A stretch of 64,000 nucleotides of DNA from NCBI GenBank assembly GCA_019914945.1, contig CM034112.1:9206501-9270500 (forward strand), in the 5' to 3' direction. Position 1 is the stretch's first letter. Each line of letters begins with the position of its first letter. Of the stretch, positions 24,641 through 37,300 are shown piece after piece. A program made the position numbers and the translations under genes. The notes beneath the pieces were generated by a model. It was not told the origin of the DNA, did not search any database, and saw only the letters and a program-made list of their open reading frames with translations. This stretch comes from Typha latifolia. Its lineage: Eukaryota > Streptophyta > Magnoliopsida > Poales > Typhaceae.

Positions 24641-25643
24641 CCTTATGAATATATATATATATATATATATATGTATATGTATATATAAACTAAAGTACAG
24701 GAATAATTTTGTTTGTAAAATTCATGTTATTCACCTACTAGATATGATTAAATAGGATGAGAGCCAACTTTTGTATGTGTTAATATCTCTGTAATGCTTT
24801 CACTAATTGGGAGACAATTAAGCAAATACACCACATCTTCTTTCACCAGATTCTAAGTCTAATCCCCCTCCACAAATGCAAAATAAATGCCATTTTTTTC
24901 TTAAGGAAAAAAAGCTGGTAGGCCCGAACAATTCTTTAATTTTAATAGAACAGTAAAATAGCATACACAGAAAGAGGGTAGAGCACAAGCCCCTCACTTG
25001 ACTTATATTTGGCAGCACTACAGATGATGCAAAGTATTAAACCTGCAAGCACAAAAAAAAGAATAAAGCATAGTTCAGGCAGATTCACAAGATCAGAGAG
25101 TCCTGAGTCAACCGACATGTTTTATCAAGCTAGCAATTTGAGACACGGCTTTGAGAATCCCTTAAAGTAGGAGGATCCAAGATTAATCTACACCTCAGTA
25201 AAAAGAGAAGAAAAAAACTATGACACACTAATCTACAATAAGGTGAAATAGAGAAACCAAACAAAACCCACAAAATGCACAATGTCTAGATCGACGCAAT
25301 AAGAAGTGGAAGGAGAGGCACCGGATTAAAGCAAATGCATCACAATAAATACAGTTAAAAGCAATACATAAAAAATCTAGCAACACAACTATGATGGCTA
25401 GAGCCGAGGAATGGTAGAGTGACGAAGGAGCGGCAGTGTGGCAGATGATAACACAGGGCGGAGTAATACAAGCGATGAGAATGGCCACTAGAAAAGAGAG
25501 AGAGCTTCGCATTAAAGAAAATTAAAAAATATATATACACGAAACCTGTATTTCAATGAGTGTATATATATATATCAAGGGCATACAAAACAAGTGATTT
25601 AATTCTTCTTCTCAAGGAAACCAAAGAGGTAAAAATCTTTTTG

Positions 25644-25645
<2 letters not shown>

Positions 25646-25732
<87 letters not shown>
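25646..25732. repeat. (GA)n microsatellite
   Basis: Over 40 uninterrupted GA units, the longest in the window. Confidence 0.98.
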
Positions 25733-25735
<3 letters not shown>

Positions 25736-25739
25736 GAGT

Positions 25740-25910
25740 AGTAGCTCAAATGGCCGAGTGGGGGTGGGGATCACGTAGGTGGGACCCAATCTCTGTGGTT
25801 ATCTCTCGTTGTACGAGTCTGCCGACCTGTCACGCCGCGCGTGGCAGCTCGACGGCCTCTAGTTTCTCCGCATGTGCTTCTCACGTGCCTGGAGGGATTA
25901 TATTTCCAGC
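25740..25910 (+). promoter_or_regulatory. GC-richer island with a G-box core, possible distal LSD1 promoter
   Basis: A short island with several CpGs in an otherwise AT-rich spacer. It includes CACGTG at 25882-25887 and lies directly after the long GA tract. Its link with the LSD1 gene about 1 kb downstream is inference; no TATA box is evident. Confidence 0.3.
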
Positions 25911-25981
25911 CACTGTAACTTTAAAAAATAAAATAAAATAAATAAAATAAAGAGGAGGCTTTTGCCTACTGTGATAAGATA

Positions 25982-26018
<37 letters not shown>

Positions 26019-26492
26019 TACACTTCTGAGCAACACATCTATGGTACCAACCAACTACCCAAAACTCTCTGGCTCCATTATTAGTTTCTTCATATTATCT
26101 TTCAAAAGTTAAATTTCGATTCCAATTACAATTACAGCAAGATTTGATTACTTGTTTCTTACTATTTTGCATCAGGTGTTACTAACTTTTTCATCCTTTT
26201 CGAGATAAATGTCAAAAGTTTAAAAGACCTCCCTGTGAGTGTGAGACGAGAAGATATAAATTTTTTTTTTTGGTTCAAATTGAGCTACTTGTAGAACCCA
26301 TGTAGCCGTGCATTTGGCTTGGTGCATTTATCATTCTTTTCAATTTCATTGACACTATTATGTCTCCTCTTTTTTTTTCCAAGCCTATTGTTTTGAAAAA
26401 GTTAAGTTAATGGGTACTTTTTTTAGGTAGCTTTGGTTTATTTGATTGTGGAACATCATATATATATTACACAAGAGTTTGAGATTGTGGCT

Positions 26493-26496
<4 letters not shown>

Positions 26497-26545
<49 letters not shown>
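26497..26545. repeat. (CT)n microsatellite, probably in the LSD1 leader region
   Basis: About 24 CT units roughly 400 bp upstream of the LSD1 start codon. CT tracts are common in plant 5' leaders and core promoters. Confidence 0.9.
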
Positions 26546-26927
26546 AAAGAAACAACAGCAAGATAAAGAGCAAAGAAGATAGAGGGAGGACTGAAAGGCT
26601 TAATCTGGAACTGAAGGAATTCAGTGGTCTGCACATATTTTTATGTACATATATACTATACAAAGGTGCTTCATTAGCCTGTTTTGCATCTTGCTTTGGT
26701 TACTTTCTAAGAATGCAGTGGATTTCCTTTGAACTTGTGGAGCTTGGATATAGCTTTAATTCTGTTCCATTTTCTTGATGCATATTTTTCCCTCATTGTG
26801 TTGTTTTTTCTGATTAATCTTCCCTTTAATTGTGAATAGGTGTGGATAGAGGAGTTGGGTATTCCTCTCCTCTGCTTGAGACTCTAGGATCTGAAGTATT
26901 GTGCGAAGATATTGATCTAGAGAAGCA

Positions 26928-29170
26928 ATGCCAGTTCCTCTTGCCCCATATCCAACACCTCCAGTTCCAGTCACACCACCAAATGGTATATCCTACTTCT
27001 ATATATTGAAAGATTACACCTTTTCCACTTTTTTTAGGTAATCCAGGCCAAGAATCTAAAAAAAAAAAGATTTTATTTAAGATGATTGCTTTTATATCTG
27101 GTTTTGTTATTGAACTCTGACGAATAATTATCGGTTCTGAATTTTGACGAATAGGTAGTAATTTTATTAATCAGTACATCTTTCACTTGTCAGTTTCTTA
27201 CTTTTATCTGAAGATTTATGGGCTAACATCCTGTGACAGACTGACAGATGGTAGAAGTTTTCTTTTACCAAAGTATCATATCATGCTGTAATACCTATTT
27301 TTAACAGAACTAGGCATGGATAATATCTGTATGACAGAAACTTACACTTTAAAGTTTTGGAGATATGAATAAAGCAGCAACTTACAAGTTCATAGAAGAA
27401 AGTTACAAAAGGGTGGTTTATTTACATTTTATTCTTATCTTCTTGCCTTTGATTGGGGTTTAAATAGGTGTTTTCTTTTACAAGTCATACTCCAAATGTA
27501 ATGCTTGACTTTTTCGTTGAGAAGATTAGATTGCTGACAGAATGATTACTTTTCAACAGGTGGACAAAGCCAATTGGTATGTTCAGGCTGCCGAAATCTC
27601 CTTCTCTATCCGATAGGTGCAACGTCAGTATGTTGTGCTGTTTGCAGTGCTGTGACTTCTGTACCTCCTCCTGGTATATTTCCAAAATTAAACAGTTACT
27701 TGATCTTCTTTCCCTTTCTTTTGTGTCACTCTTAAATTTTGGTATTCCTTCAGTGTGAATGCTCATGGGATATTTTGTACAAATATTGATGTGTTCACTT
27801 GCTTCTAACTTTCTAACCTATATACTATCTATTCTTATCTTCGATGATCATGGGAATACTAGGAATTATGTCAAAAGGTTCATGAAAACTCAGAGTAGTT
27901 AACCAGAATCTAAACATTAATCCTGGTAAATAAATGCTACTCCAATGGACCTTCTGATGGTTTTTAATTTGAGATTAGAGCTGGCCATACATATTTGATT
28001 TGGATATATATGTACTTCTGCACAATTGTTTGATTCTAGTAGATAATATCCTTGCAAGCAAGTAGGTTCTTATTAACTTATTACACAGAATGTACTGCAC
28101 AACAGACGTCTGATGAGATTGTCATGATTATGTGTTAATTTCATGCTTGAAACTCTAACGTTCTTTATTCTGATTCTCAGTCAAGGAAAATTAATTTCTT
28201 TTCTCACAAACTACTACCTATTTGACATTGGACAGGAACAGAAATGGCTCAGTTAGTTTGCGGAGGATGCCACACTCTTTTAATGTATATACGTGGAGCG
28301 ACCAGCGTTCAATGTTCTTGTTGTCACACTGTCAATCTGGCTCTTGAAGGTGAGCAAAAGACATTGGTTTATCTGGGTTTAAATTGATCTAGTAAATTAA
28401 GCATGATTGAAAAATGAAGTCCATCAGCATTCAAAACCACCCTATTTTGGAATAGCATCTAAAGTAAGGATGACAAGATAAAGGAATTAATCAAAAGGAA
28501 GTAGTGATTCTCTTGATAATGATCTACATGGTAACAATCATAGAGATCAAATCGTCTTCTGAAACAGTAATGCTGAACATTCATGAATTCCTGGATAATA
28601 TATTGACTTGTGACGGAATGAGTCATTGCAGGATAACAATGTTAAAAGAAAAAGTATGAGATTACATTAATCTGATTGTTTCAGAGATTACGAAAGAAGT
28701 AGCTCAAGATTTAAGGAATTAAAGCCATTTAACAACTTAGGTTTCATTTACATAAGGAATGAATTTCAAATGTTGGTTGCAGCAAATCAGATCGCACACG
28801 TCAACTGTGGAAACTGCCGAATGCTGCTGATGTACCAATATGGAGCAAGATCCGTTAAATGTGCAGTATGCAATTTTGTGACATCAGTTGGGGTTCGTAC
28901 TCGTCCATGCAACCTTCTGTTATTCCTTAGCCATCTTATGACTCTATTTCAGTTTTTTTTTTTCTCTTCTGGTTAATATTGACAGATATATGAACTGAGT
29001 TGCTCTGCATACATCATCAGTGACTTATACATTGTTTATATGATTGTATATTTCCAATTCACATAAGCTAGTATTTGTCAATGTTGTTGATGCGTTCCCA
29101 ATTATAATTTCAGATGATATTTTTGTCCCTACAGGTTTTACCAAGCGCCGAACAAAAATCTAGCAACTGA
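26928..29170 (+). CDS. LSD1: LSD1-type zinc finger protein, three fingers, 143 aa
   Basis: Exons 26928-26985, 27560-27673, 28236-28349, 28783-28892 and 29135-29170 join in frame to a TGA. The protein starts [20 protein letters not shown], then carries three LSD1 fingers with the family pattern CxxCRxxLMYPxGAxxVxCxxC: Cys 27/30/45/48, 66/69/84/87 and 104/107/122/125, one finger per exon (exons 2-4). The tail ends near AEQKSSN. Layout and length match rice LSD1 and Arabidopsis LSD1/LOL1. These plant-only proteins act as nuclear or cytosolic scaffolds that restrain superoxide-driven cell death and bind bZIP factors and metacaspases. The proline-rich start precedes the first finger by 26 residues, and an upstream AG at 26838-26839 suggests a spliced 5' UTR. 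All zinc ligands are present. The exact LSD1 versus LOL subfamily is not certain. Confidence 0.93.
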
Positions 29171-31760
29171 AGTTCTAAGATCAATAATGTCGGTACTCCT
29201 GACTAATAAAACTACGTCGACTTTTCTTGTTACCTGAGGAATTTATGCTGATCTTAAGGGTGAAGATTGCTGCTTATCTAGCTTCTCTTCGCTCGATTTG
29301 TATAGAGGTATTTCTTTAGGAGTTCCATTTCTTGTCAACTCGCGAATAAAATGCAGTTTTGGTATCATTTAGCTTCCAAGGTTGTTGAAGGAACAAAAGC
29401 TTTCTCCTCGATTTGGACAGTTGAGATATTATATTTTTCACACTTTGGTGCTTGTCTGAACTTGTTATATTTGTGTACGAACATCAGCTATATCTTTGTC
29501 AAGTGTTTGGTGAAATTTTTGAATTTTCTAAGGGCATGTTATTATCTGCTGTGATACTTGAGCATGATTACCTTGATCAGAAATTGCATCTTTCAATGGA
29601 TTTTCTTCCGAAAATAACTGTAGAGACTATTGTAAGAAGTTGAGTAATTGAGCATAAATATACAAGGAGAAATAAACAAGATCAAAATGCTTGGATTGAA
29701 CTCATATTGGACTGTGTAATTTTTAAAACAAAAACAAAATCTTACATTCTCTTCTGCCATTGGTGATTTAATAATCCACCTTCCTAGGGATGTGTAAGTA
29801 TTCAACTTGATAATTTAAAAGAATATCTTGATCACCATGACAAGTTGAAGTAGTCTTCAACCTCTATTTGAAGCAAGTTCAATGTACTTCTGGTTCTTTC
29901 TGAAAAGGAATTCAGAGATGGATCAATTGGCTCAATTATACAATTCCACAAGTGCTCCTATGAGCTGAACACTAAACAAGGCAATTGGGGATTTTGCAAC
30001 TCAGAGTCAGTGGTTTTGATTTCAAATATGAGAAAAATATATTTTACCCATACGTAGTTTGGCTAAAGTTTGAAGTGTCCTTGCACTTTTTTTTGTGTCG
30101 CGTAACACCATTGTAGTTCTAATGTTTTTAGTGTTGGCAAAAAGTATAAAATACTCTATGTATTTTTATACATATACATAAACATATCTATAAATTTAAT
30201 AATATTTGGATTGAAGATTTTTGAGATTTAGAATAAATAAGTCATGGCGTTCGTAGCATGTTCACATATACAGAAGTGCAATTTTGGCCGTTCAAGTGCA
30301 CCATGAAAAATTCGCAGCACATTTACACATACAAAGGGGCATATTCGATTGTTCAAACGTGCTTGGCACAACAAGTCAATAGGTTCAAACACACTTTGGT
30401 CGTGTTCGACTGCCCCTACATAACTAACAAATTTTGGGTTACTGAGACCTAATTTTACTTGTATTTGATCTTATCTTTATAATGTATATAAGGGTTGAGA
30501 TACCCTAACACTAGTGATGTCGATTATTGCTTTTGAAGTGAAATTTTTGAAGAAACAACGACAAATTAATATCCGCAATTTGTGAGGTTCCATCATCTAA
30601 GGTTTGTCTTATCTTCTGCATATCAAGATTTTCGTCTTAAGAGTCATCAAGGCGAAAGATTAATCTCGAGAGTTATTGAGATTGTATATCAATTACGTGA
30701 AACAATGAACCGCGGGCTCTAGCAATCAAGATTGAGTTAAATAAAGTCATGAGGATCGATGAGTTATTTTGTAAGTCAATCTTATAAGCTGCTATAGTTT
30801 AATAGTGATCAGTTTGATTCAAGTTTAGATTCGTGATTTTTTTTTCCTTTGGAATTTTTCACATAAAAATCTTAGTATTCATATTTGTTTTTACTCATTG
30901 ACTTTTATTCCGCATATTTACTTAAGCAAATGGATAAAAATATTGCATAAATTTTAAATACATACGCGTGTCTAAAAGAATTCATAATCTATGTGCAAGG
31001 TAATCTTTTATTAAAGCAATATAAGTATTTAGTATTTTGCTAGCTATACTATCTAGTTTTGGAATGTTTATAATGTCTTAAAATATAAAAGCAAGAAAGA
31101 TTAAGATAAAATAAGCATAAGACAAAAAGGATTTCACAAAAGAAATTATTTTGTGAATTAGTTGTTGTAAAACCAAAAAAAATAAAATTATTTTGAGGTT
31201 TTTATATTAAAATTAACGTGTTTCAAACGGTTACATAGAAGGTGATTAAATAACAAAACAAAAAAAGGAAGTTATGTTGAGGTTTTTCTATCAAAATTAA
31301 CATATTTTAAACGGCTACATAGAACCATATAAGGTGATTAAATAACAGAAATAAAGCTCCTGGAGACAATATTATGTTTGACCTTAAAATGGGTGGACTT
31401 TTGGAGTGAATCATTTCTTATTTTATTAGTTTAATCTAACTAATTAAAACTAAAAACTTAATTAAGATGATTAAGGTACTACTATTTTACAATATTACAT
31501 AAACTGTTTGAAATGGGTCGAAAACTAATCAAATATTCTGACACTTTACTAATAAATAACTTGGATTAGTAAGGTAGCAATTTTTGACTCAAAAAGATTT
31601 TTTTTCAATAAATTTAGATCTATTATAGTTGAATTCGATCATAAACAATTTGACTCACCTGATACTGATGCGATCATTAAACAGGTTAAGTTTTTGTTTA
31701 TTATTCTAACACATTTAACTCGAAATCAAGTCGGTTAAGTTTAAAGAGCAGGATTTTTGA
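29171..31760. other. Spacer between the LSD1 and LEA genes
   Basis: The first several hundred bases are probably the LSD1 3' UTR. The remainder is AT-rich. About 30240-30780 has an LTR-like look (TATA-like GTATATAAGG near 30490 followed by a leader-like stretch), but no paired copy or target duplication was found. A tandem duplication lies at about 31181-31352. Confidence 0.4.
31181..31352 (+). repeat. Tandem duplication, about 85 bp unit, two copies
   Basis: Copy 1 (about 31181-31261) and copy 2 (about 31264-31352) share TTGAGGTTTTT, AAAATTAAC, AAACGG, TACATAGAA and GGTGATTAAATAAC in the same order. Copy 2 has a short insertion after TACATAGAA. Confidence 0.75.
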
Positions 31761-31770
31761 CATTATATCC

Positions 31771-31830
31771 ACGTGTCGGCCATTGAAGAGCATAGCCTCT
31801 GCATGCACGCCACGTGGACGCGACGTGGCG
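31771..31830 (+). promoter_or_regulatory. ABRE/G-box and RY motif cluster upstream of the LEA gene
   Basis: CACGTGTC at 31771-31778, an RY core CATGCA at 31802-31807, the palindromic CCACGTGG at 31810-31817 and ACGTGGCG at 31823-31830 all lie 115-175 bp upstream of the LEA start codon. Such combinations are bound by ABA-responsive bZIPs (ABI5 type) and B3 factors (ABI3/FUS3 type). The motifs are seen; the regulation is inferred. Confidence 0.75.
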
Positions 31831-31908
31831 TCCTCTCGGACCTCTCATTCCGACGTCGTGCCCACTAGATAAGCGTCGTCATGAGACAACCAAGCTCCAA
31901 AGAACACA

Positions 31909-31911
<3 letters not shown>

Positions 31912-31945
<34 letters not shown>
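31912..31945 (+). repeat. (GA)n tract in the LEA 5' leader
   Basis: About 15 GA units end immediately before the ATG at 31946. GA tracts in plant leaders can bind BBR/BPC factors at the DNA level; this role is inference here. Confidence 0.85.
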
Positions 31946-31948
<3 letters not shown>

Positions 31949-32275
31949 CAGGCAGCTAAGGAGAAGGTGAAGGACGTGGTGAGCACGGCGAAGGAGAAGG
32001 TGAAGATCCACGAGGCGAAGGTGGAGGAGAAGATGGAGGCGGCGGCGGCGAGGACGAAGGTGGAGAAAGAGATCGCCCACGAGCGCGCCAAGGCGAAGGA
32101 GGCGGAGGCCAAGATGGAGATGCATGTAGAGAAAGCTCAGCATCGGGAAGAAGCCCTCGCGCACCATCACCTTCACCACCACCAACCCATCGGAGCGCCG
32201 GCGGCAACCGCTGGCCCGCCTGGGTACGCGGCCGCTTATGGGACGCGTCCGCCGGAGAGGAATAAGTATTTGTAG
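31946..32275 (+). CDS. Group-1 late embryogenesis abundant protein (LEA_1 family), 109 aa
   Basis: A single intronless ORF starts MQAAKEKVKDVVSTAKEKVK and continues as a charged, Ala/Lys/Glu-rich amphipathic helix to about residue 70 (block KVEKEIAHERAKAKEAEAKM is typical of the family). A His-rich stretch (AHHHLHHHQ) and a Gly/Pro/Ala/Tyr-rich disordered tail end in PPERNKYL. Length and layout match the short LEA4-1/LEA18 proteins, hydrophilic proteins that gather in maturing seeds and dried tissue and protect enzymes and membranes from water loss. There is no signal peptide or Cys. The start follows a GA-rich leader (31912-31943) directly. Upstream ABRE and RY motifs fit seed and ABA control. 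The GC-rich coding region contrasts sharply with its AT-rich flanks. Confidence 0.88.
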
Positions 32276-32391
32276 ATGGAGAGGATATCTAAATAATTAC
32301 TCCGTGTTGTCATTGTTGTTCTACGTAAGTACGTGCATGTGTATTTTTCTTTTAAAAAATAAATATATAGTAGCGTTCTATTTGGATTAAT

Positions 32392-32426
<35 letters not shown>

Positions 32427-33773
32427 TGTGTGGCAGAAGACCAATTATACTATGAATATATTGCAGAAATTTTCCTTTATATGACAAATGATCTAATGAG
32501 GATATCCCAAGTTTGTGATATTCGAAGTGTAAATTATTTCTCTTTTTATTTTTATTTTTCTTATGGATTTAGAAGTATCAAATGATAATATTTACTATAC
32601 TAATATTTTTTTTAAATGATATTAACTACATAGCAATTTTTTCAAAACGATAAAAGATACTCTCAAAGAGGGATTAATCTCTCAATATTAGAGGCCGTAG
32701 GGTTAATTACACTGCAAACTATATTCAGTTTTCATAAATATTTCTTTATTTTTTTTCCCTGAACTATTAATTTATTATTAGAGTTGTTTAGGTACTTATC
32801 TATTTCTTTCGTCTATTTTTATCTTATTTTATCTACCTTTTAAAGGGAAAGAGAGATCCAAGGCCTAAAATCTAAAGTCAACACTAAAAATATATGATCG
32901 GTTTAATGGCCACTCGTTTTCTTTTTCCACACTATTTTCTTCTCTTCATTTTCCTCGTCTGAAATGTTGCACCGGTCTGGAGAGCCGAAGAGCAGGCATG
33001 TCAAGGTCTCCGAGAGAGCTTCGTCTTATGAAGCTCGCGTTCAATCTATCATTGATCTTAGCTAAGACATTTTAGCCCGGCTTATTTCCCTTCTTTCAGG
33101 GAGTCTATTGATGCCCTGTGAGGTATTCCATGGAATCCAGTGTGAGTCTAGTTAGTTATATTTACTTTTTAAATTAAAGTGAGTAATTCACGTGAGTATA
33201 TGATATACTATGATTTTATTTATATAAATAGGAGTAGTTATAGTTTATTTGTAGTCATAATTCATATTTAGTCAGATTATTATTATTCTCCGATTACCGT
33301 TGCAATGTCGAATATTTTTATTATATATTTTTGCTATTTTGATCATATCTTTCAATCTCAACCCCGGAATCAAGATATTCTGAAGCTAAAAATTCTCTAA
33401 CTCACAAAGCAATCATTCACTAAAATTTTATAATTTTTTGATGAACAGACCGTACAGGTTGTTTAGTATAATCGGAACCACCTTAACAATCGATCATGCA
33501 TGTTGTTTCCATTCAACAATCGATCATGCCTTTACCATAGATTTCATTCACGTTTTAGAAGTAATTCTAGGATGGATTTATCATTGGTCTATTTAGCGTC
33601 CTCACCGAATGATGAACTCCATTTCTTACCATCTTTTTCGTTCTTCTTCAATGGTTTCTTAAGAAGAAGATGAAGAAGCAGACTATATTGATAGGTTAGT
33701 TTAGTTTGATTATTTATTTATGTTAGTATTTTTGTTTAGTTTTGATCATATCAAATTGAGATATTAAATATTA
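32276..33773. other. LEA 3' flank and AT-rich spacer
   Basis: Contains a run of 31 T at 32395-32425, about 120 bp after the LEA stop, and otherwise nothing recognisable. The target-site duplication of the next MITE is at 33765-33773. Confidence 0.5.
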
Positions 33774-34215
33774 AGGATTTTTACAAATTATATCCTATAT
33801 CTTATCTATTTTATAATTTATATCCGTCATTGAAGATTTTGTATAACCTAACCTCTCTTTTTTTTTCTATAATTTCATTTTAAACATTAATTTATACAGT
33901 ACGCGAAAAAAAATTTTCATTATAATATATAAAATAATTTATAAATATTTAAATTATTTATATCTTCTTCGTCCTCCTTTTCTCTTCCTAAAGAAGAAGA
34001 AGAAATGGAGGGGAAAGATGGCGGAGATATATTAAAAATAAAAGAACATGATGATAGTATTTTAGTAATTGATTGACGTCAGTTAGTCAAAATAACGTCA
34101 GGGTGTTAAATAAGAATTATAGAAAAAAAAAATAAAGGGTCGGATTACAAAATCATCAAAGATGTGTGTGAATCACAAAATAGGTAAAATGTAATGTGTG
34201 ATTTATAAAAATCTC
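33774..34215. mobile_element. Mutator-like MITE, 442 bp
   Basis: Flanked by a perfect 9-bp direct repeat TAAATATTA (33765-33773 and 34216-34224). The ends are long, imperfect inverted repeats of about 80 bp: the left starts AGGATTTTTACAAAT, the right in reverse complement GAGATTTTTATAAAT, and matching continues past GATTTTGTATAACC versus GATTTTGTAATCCG. There is no coding potential. A 9-bp duplication with long terminal repeats is the mark of Mutator-type transposition. Confidence 0.8.
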
Positions 34216-34389
34216 TAAATATTAATTATGAGATAATTCTAATTTAATTATTTATGATTTTTACATATTAATTAAAAATAAAAAAACAATTATACTAATT
34301 AGTCATAATAAACTCTTTACATTGATATTATTAATATTATTGGGATATCATTGATGTGGATGCTTATAATTTTATTTTGTATTTTTAGA

Positions 34390-37300
34390 ACAGATTTGTT
34401 ATCCCTCCTAGTTAGGGGAAAACTTGTATTATCCTAATTCCCAAGCGGGCTAATTCGGCTAGTGTCGTCAACTATAAGCCTATTTCCCTTTGTAATGTTG
34501 TTTACATGATTCTGGCTAAGCTCCTTGCTAATTGTATTAAGCCTATCGTAAATGACATTATTAGTCCTGAGTAGATTAACTTTGTGGTGGGTAGACACAT
34601 TCATGGTAATATTGTTATTGCCTAGGAAATTGCTCACTCCATCAATCAGAGAGAGCAAAACTAAAATTTTATCATGATTAAATTGACTTGGAAAAAGCCT
34701 ATGAACGGATTAATTGGGAGGCAATTTTGAGTGCAATGACCAGAATGGGTTTTCCTTCCAAATTTGTGAATTGGATTACTATTTGTATTTCCTCTTCTAA
34801 TTTCTCTTTCAATCTCAACGGTGGTTCTTCTAAATAGTTCATTGGGGAAAAGGGCATCAGGCAAGGGGACCCACTTTTTCCTTAGCTGTTCTTAATTATT
34901 TCAAATATTTTCTCGTCTTTACTTAAGGAGTCCATTCTGTTAAATGAGATCTCGCTTTTCTAGGTTAATTCTAACTATCAGGTTTCCTATTGATGTATGT
35001 GAATGATTTATTAGTACTTGTTATTCAAGTTAATAATTCTTCTTGTCATGCCATTTATAAGTTGTTCTCCCGGTATCTCTTGATCACTAATATGTATATT
35101 AATCGCCACAAGTTGAAAGTTTACTTCTCATATAATTTCTCTAAGGACTGTAAGGTTGACATCCTTGACATTCTCCATATGTGCGAAGATACTTTTCATT
35201 TCTCTTACCTTGGGGCCAAAATCTCTCTCAAGCAGTTTTCATTAAAGACCATGAGAATTTTCTTACCACCATTGATGATAAGCTTGCTGGCTAGAAGGGG
35301 GCAACCTTAACCAACATACTCTTATTAATGTGATACGATCTCTCCTTGGATTAAGGTGTGATCTATCCCGTTTTCAGATCTAGACAAGATCTTACACAAA
35401 ATTTTAGAAAAGAATTCCTAAAGATATAGCCGTCGGATCAATGTGAAATTTTGATAGGTCATAGCCCTAGAAAAAAGCTTTCAAAAGAATCTAATTTTAA
35501 GAGAATCGGATGGCGAGATATGAAGATATCTTCGAATAAGTGGGCGAACATCAGGGAGTCCATTCTTTGGATCCGTGGATGGAGGCATGATATCCTAGGT
35601 GGATTATGGAGGTGGTAGGCCGACGGTAATGGGGTGGCACCTAGTGAGTAAGGTGGTGGTGGAAGGATTACGGATGATTGAAAGATTTAGGGCGAGGGTA
35701 GAGAGATTTGAAGAAGGGAGAGGAGTGGGCGGGAACTAGGGTGAGTGGCCGGTCGAGGGAGGCTAGAGGCGGCGGAACCGGAGGATGAGAGAACGAGAGA
35801 GAAGGAGAAGAAGAAGATTAGGATAAAAATTTCAATTCATTCAATATCACCTTTTTGGTTGCCATCCACACTTTAAGAGGCTAACTAAACAATTCAAAAA
35901 TGATAATCATTAACCCTAGAAATGGTTGATTTTCGCCAACCGCGTTCGAACGGGGTCGAACACGTTCAAACGCACCAAATACATTCTCTGTAATTCGCAA
36001 GTGCGTTCGAACGCACAATTCTCGTTCTCTGGATTTGTAGTGTCTGCAGGCGTTCACAAACGCATTTGAACGCACCCACCCACGTTGGAACACAACCTAT
36101 AAAAATCTTATTTTTTTCTCTGAATAAAATACTAAAAAAATAAGAAAAGACACCCATAAAGTGTATCCATGCTCGAGATGACATCGGTGAAGTTCGAATT
36201 GTATCATAATGTCGTCCTAAATTTTATGCCTGTGTATCTCTTTTCCTTTACGTTGACTCCGGCGGGTATCACCAATAGAATCTCTTAGTTATCTACGAAA
36301 TTTCTTCGAGCCAAAAGCGATGGTTCCTCTAGGCTTCATTTGATTGGATGGGATAATATTATTAGGCCTCATAAATATGGTGGTCTTGCCATCCGTGATC
36401 TTAAAACTGTGCGGCTTTATCTAATTGCATATAGTGTCTTGTCAATTTTGAACCGAGCCCTAGATCTATGGACCTCCTTAGTTCTGGCCAAGTATGGTGC
36501 CACATCCATAAAAGCTTACTCGTCCTATGCGATATACCTAGAGCTGGCATTTAGTTCTTAACTTACTATTTGTAATTAAGTATTGGTAATGGTAGGACCA
36601 CGAACCTCTAGGCAGATTCTCGGCTCTCTAGTATTTCGTGGAAAAAGGCATCTACTTTGTGAACCCCTTTCTAGTCAACCAACTCGATGGTCTCGACTCT
36701 TACCACTAATAGGGTGTGGAACGATAACAAGGTGAATCGATTGGTTGTGCCTTATCTCTGTAACCATGTTTTAAGTCTTCACCTTCCTCATTCTGACACT
36801 AACGACTTATGGATTCGACACCCTCACCCCCTAGCAATGCTACCTCTAAGTCAACTTGTTGTTTCCTGAGAGCCAACCACCACCATTCTTCCCCTTCTTG
36901 AGAGGGATAGAAAATACTTTGGTCATTCCTCTCTCCTCCCAAAATCAAAGTCCTCATGTGAAAACTTTGATAGGGCAGAGTGCCCATTATTGACCATTTG
37001 AATTATCTACACATCAGTCTTATGGACACATGTCCTAACTGGGTTCTTATTAATAAATTAGTCAATCATCTTTTGGACATATTGATTAATCATTGGCCTA
37101 ATGGTGGTTGACACTTTGAAGGGGCTTATATGCCGAAAAACAAGAAAATGTTTCTCCTTGCTATTATTGGCACGGTAAACTGGATAATTTGAAAACAACA
37201 AAATGAACACATATTTAATAGGATGAGGGAACATCTAAGGTATGAGATCGAGTTTTGTGTCTTACCCATAAATATTTTGAGCTTCTATACACCGGTATCC

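Larger units (their letters stand above)
19966..26840. other. Gene-poor, AT-rich spacer upstream of the LSD1 gene
   Basis: Nearly 7 kb without a recognisable exon. It contains simple repeats (GA near 20074, CA at 20286-20306, AT at about 24648-24682, GA at 25646-25732, AT at about 25988-26012, CT at about 26497-26545), a local three-copy repeat (22980-24640) and a GC-richer island at 25740-25910. The last few hundred bases probably include the LSD1 5' UTR and a UTR intron ending at AG 26838-26839. Confidence 0.5.

Noticed and set aside
25738..25765. Possible tRNA start (TAGCTCAAATGGCCGAG resembles a D-arm of tRNA-Leu/Ser)
   Set aside because: No box B, anticodon arm or acceptor pairing could be found downstream; probably a chance match or a SINE scrap.
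25553..25789. ORFs with Ser-Leu or Arg-Glu repeats
   Set aside because: Translations of the long GA tract at 25646-25732.
30240..30780. Possible solo copia LTR
   Set aside because: There is a TATA-like motif and leader-like sequence, but I could find neither matching termini nor a target duplication, so it is only mentioned in the spacer entry.
31865..32207. Minus-strand ORFs opposite the LEA gene
   Set aside because: Shadows of the GC-rich, repetitive LEA coding sequence; their Leu/His- or Pro/Ser-rich products resemble no family and they overlap the GA leader.
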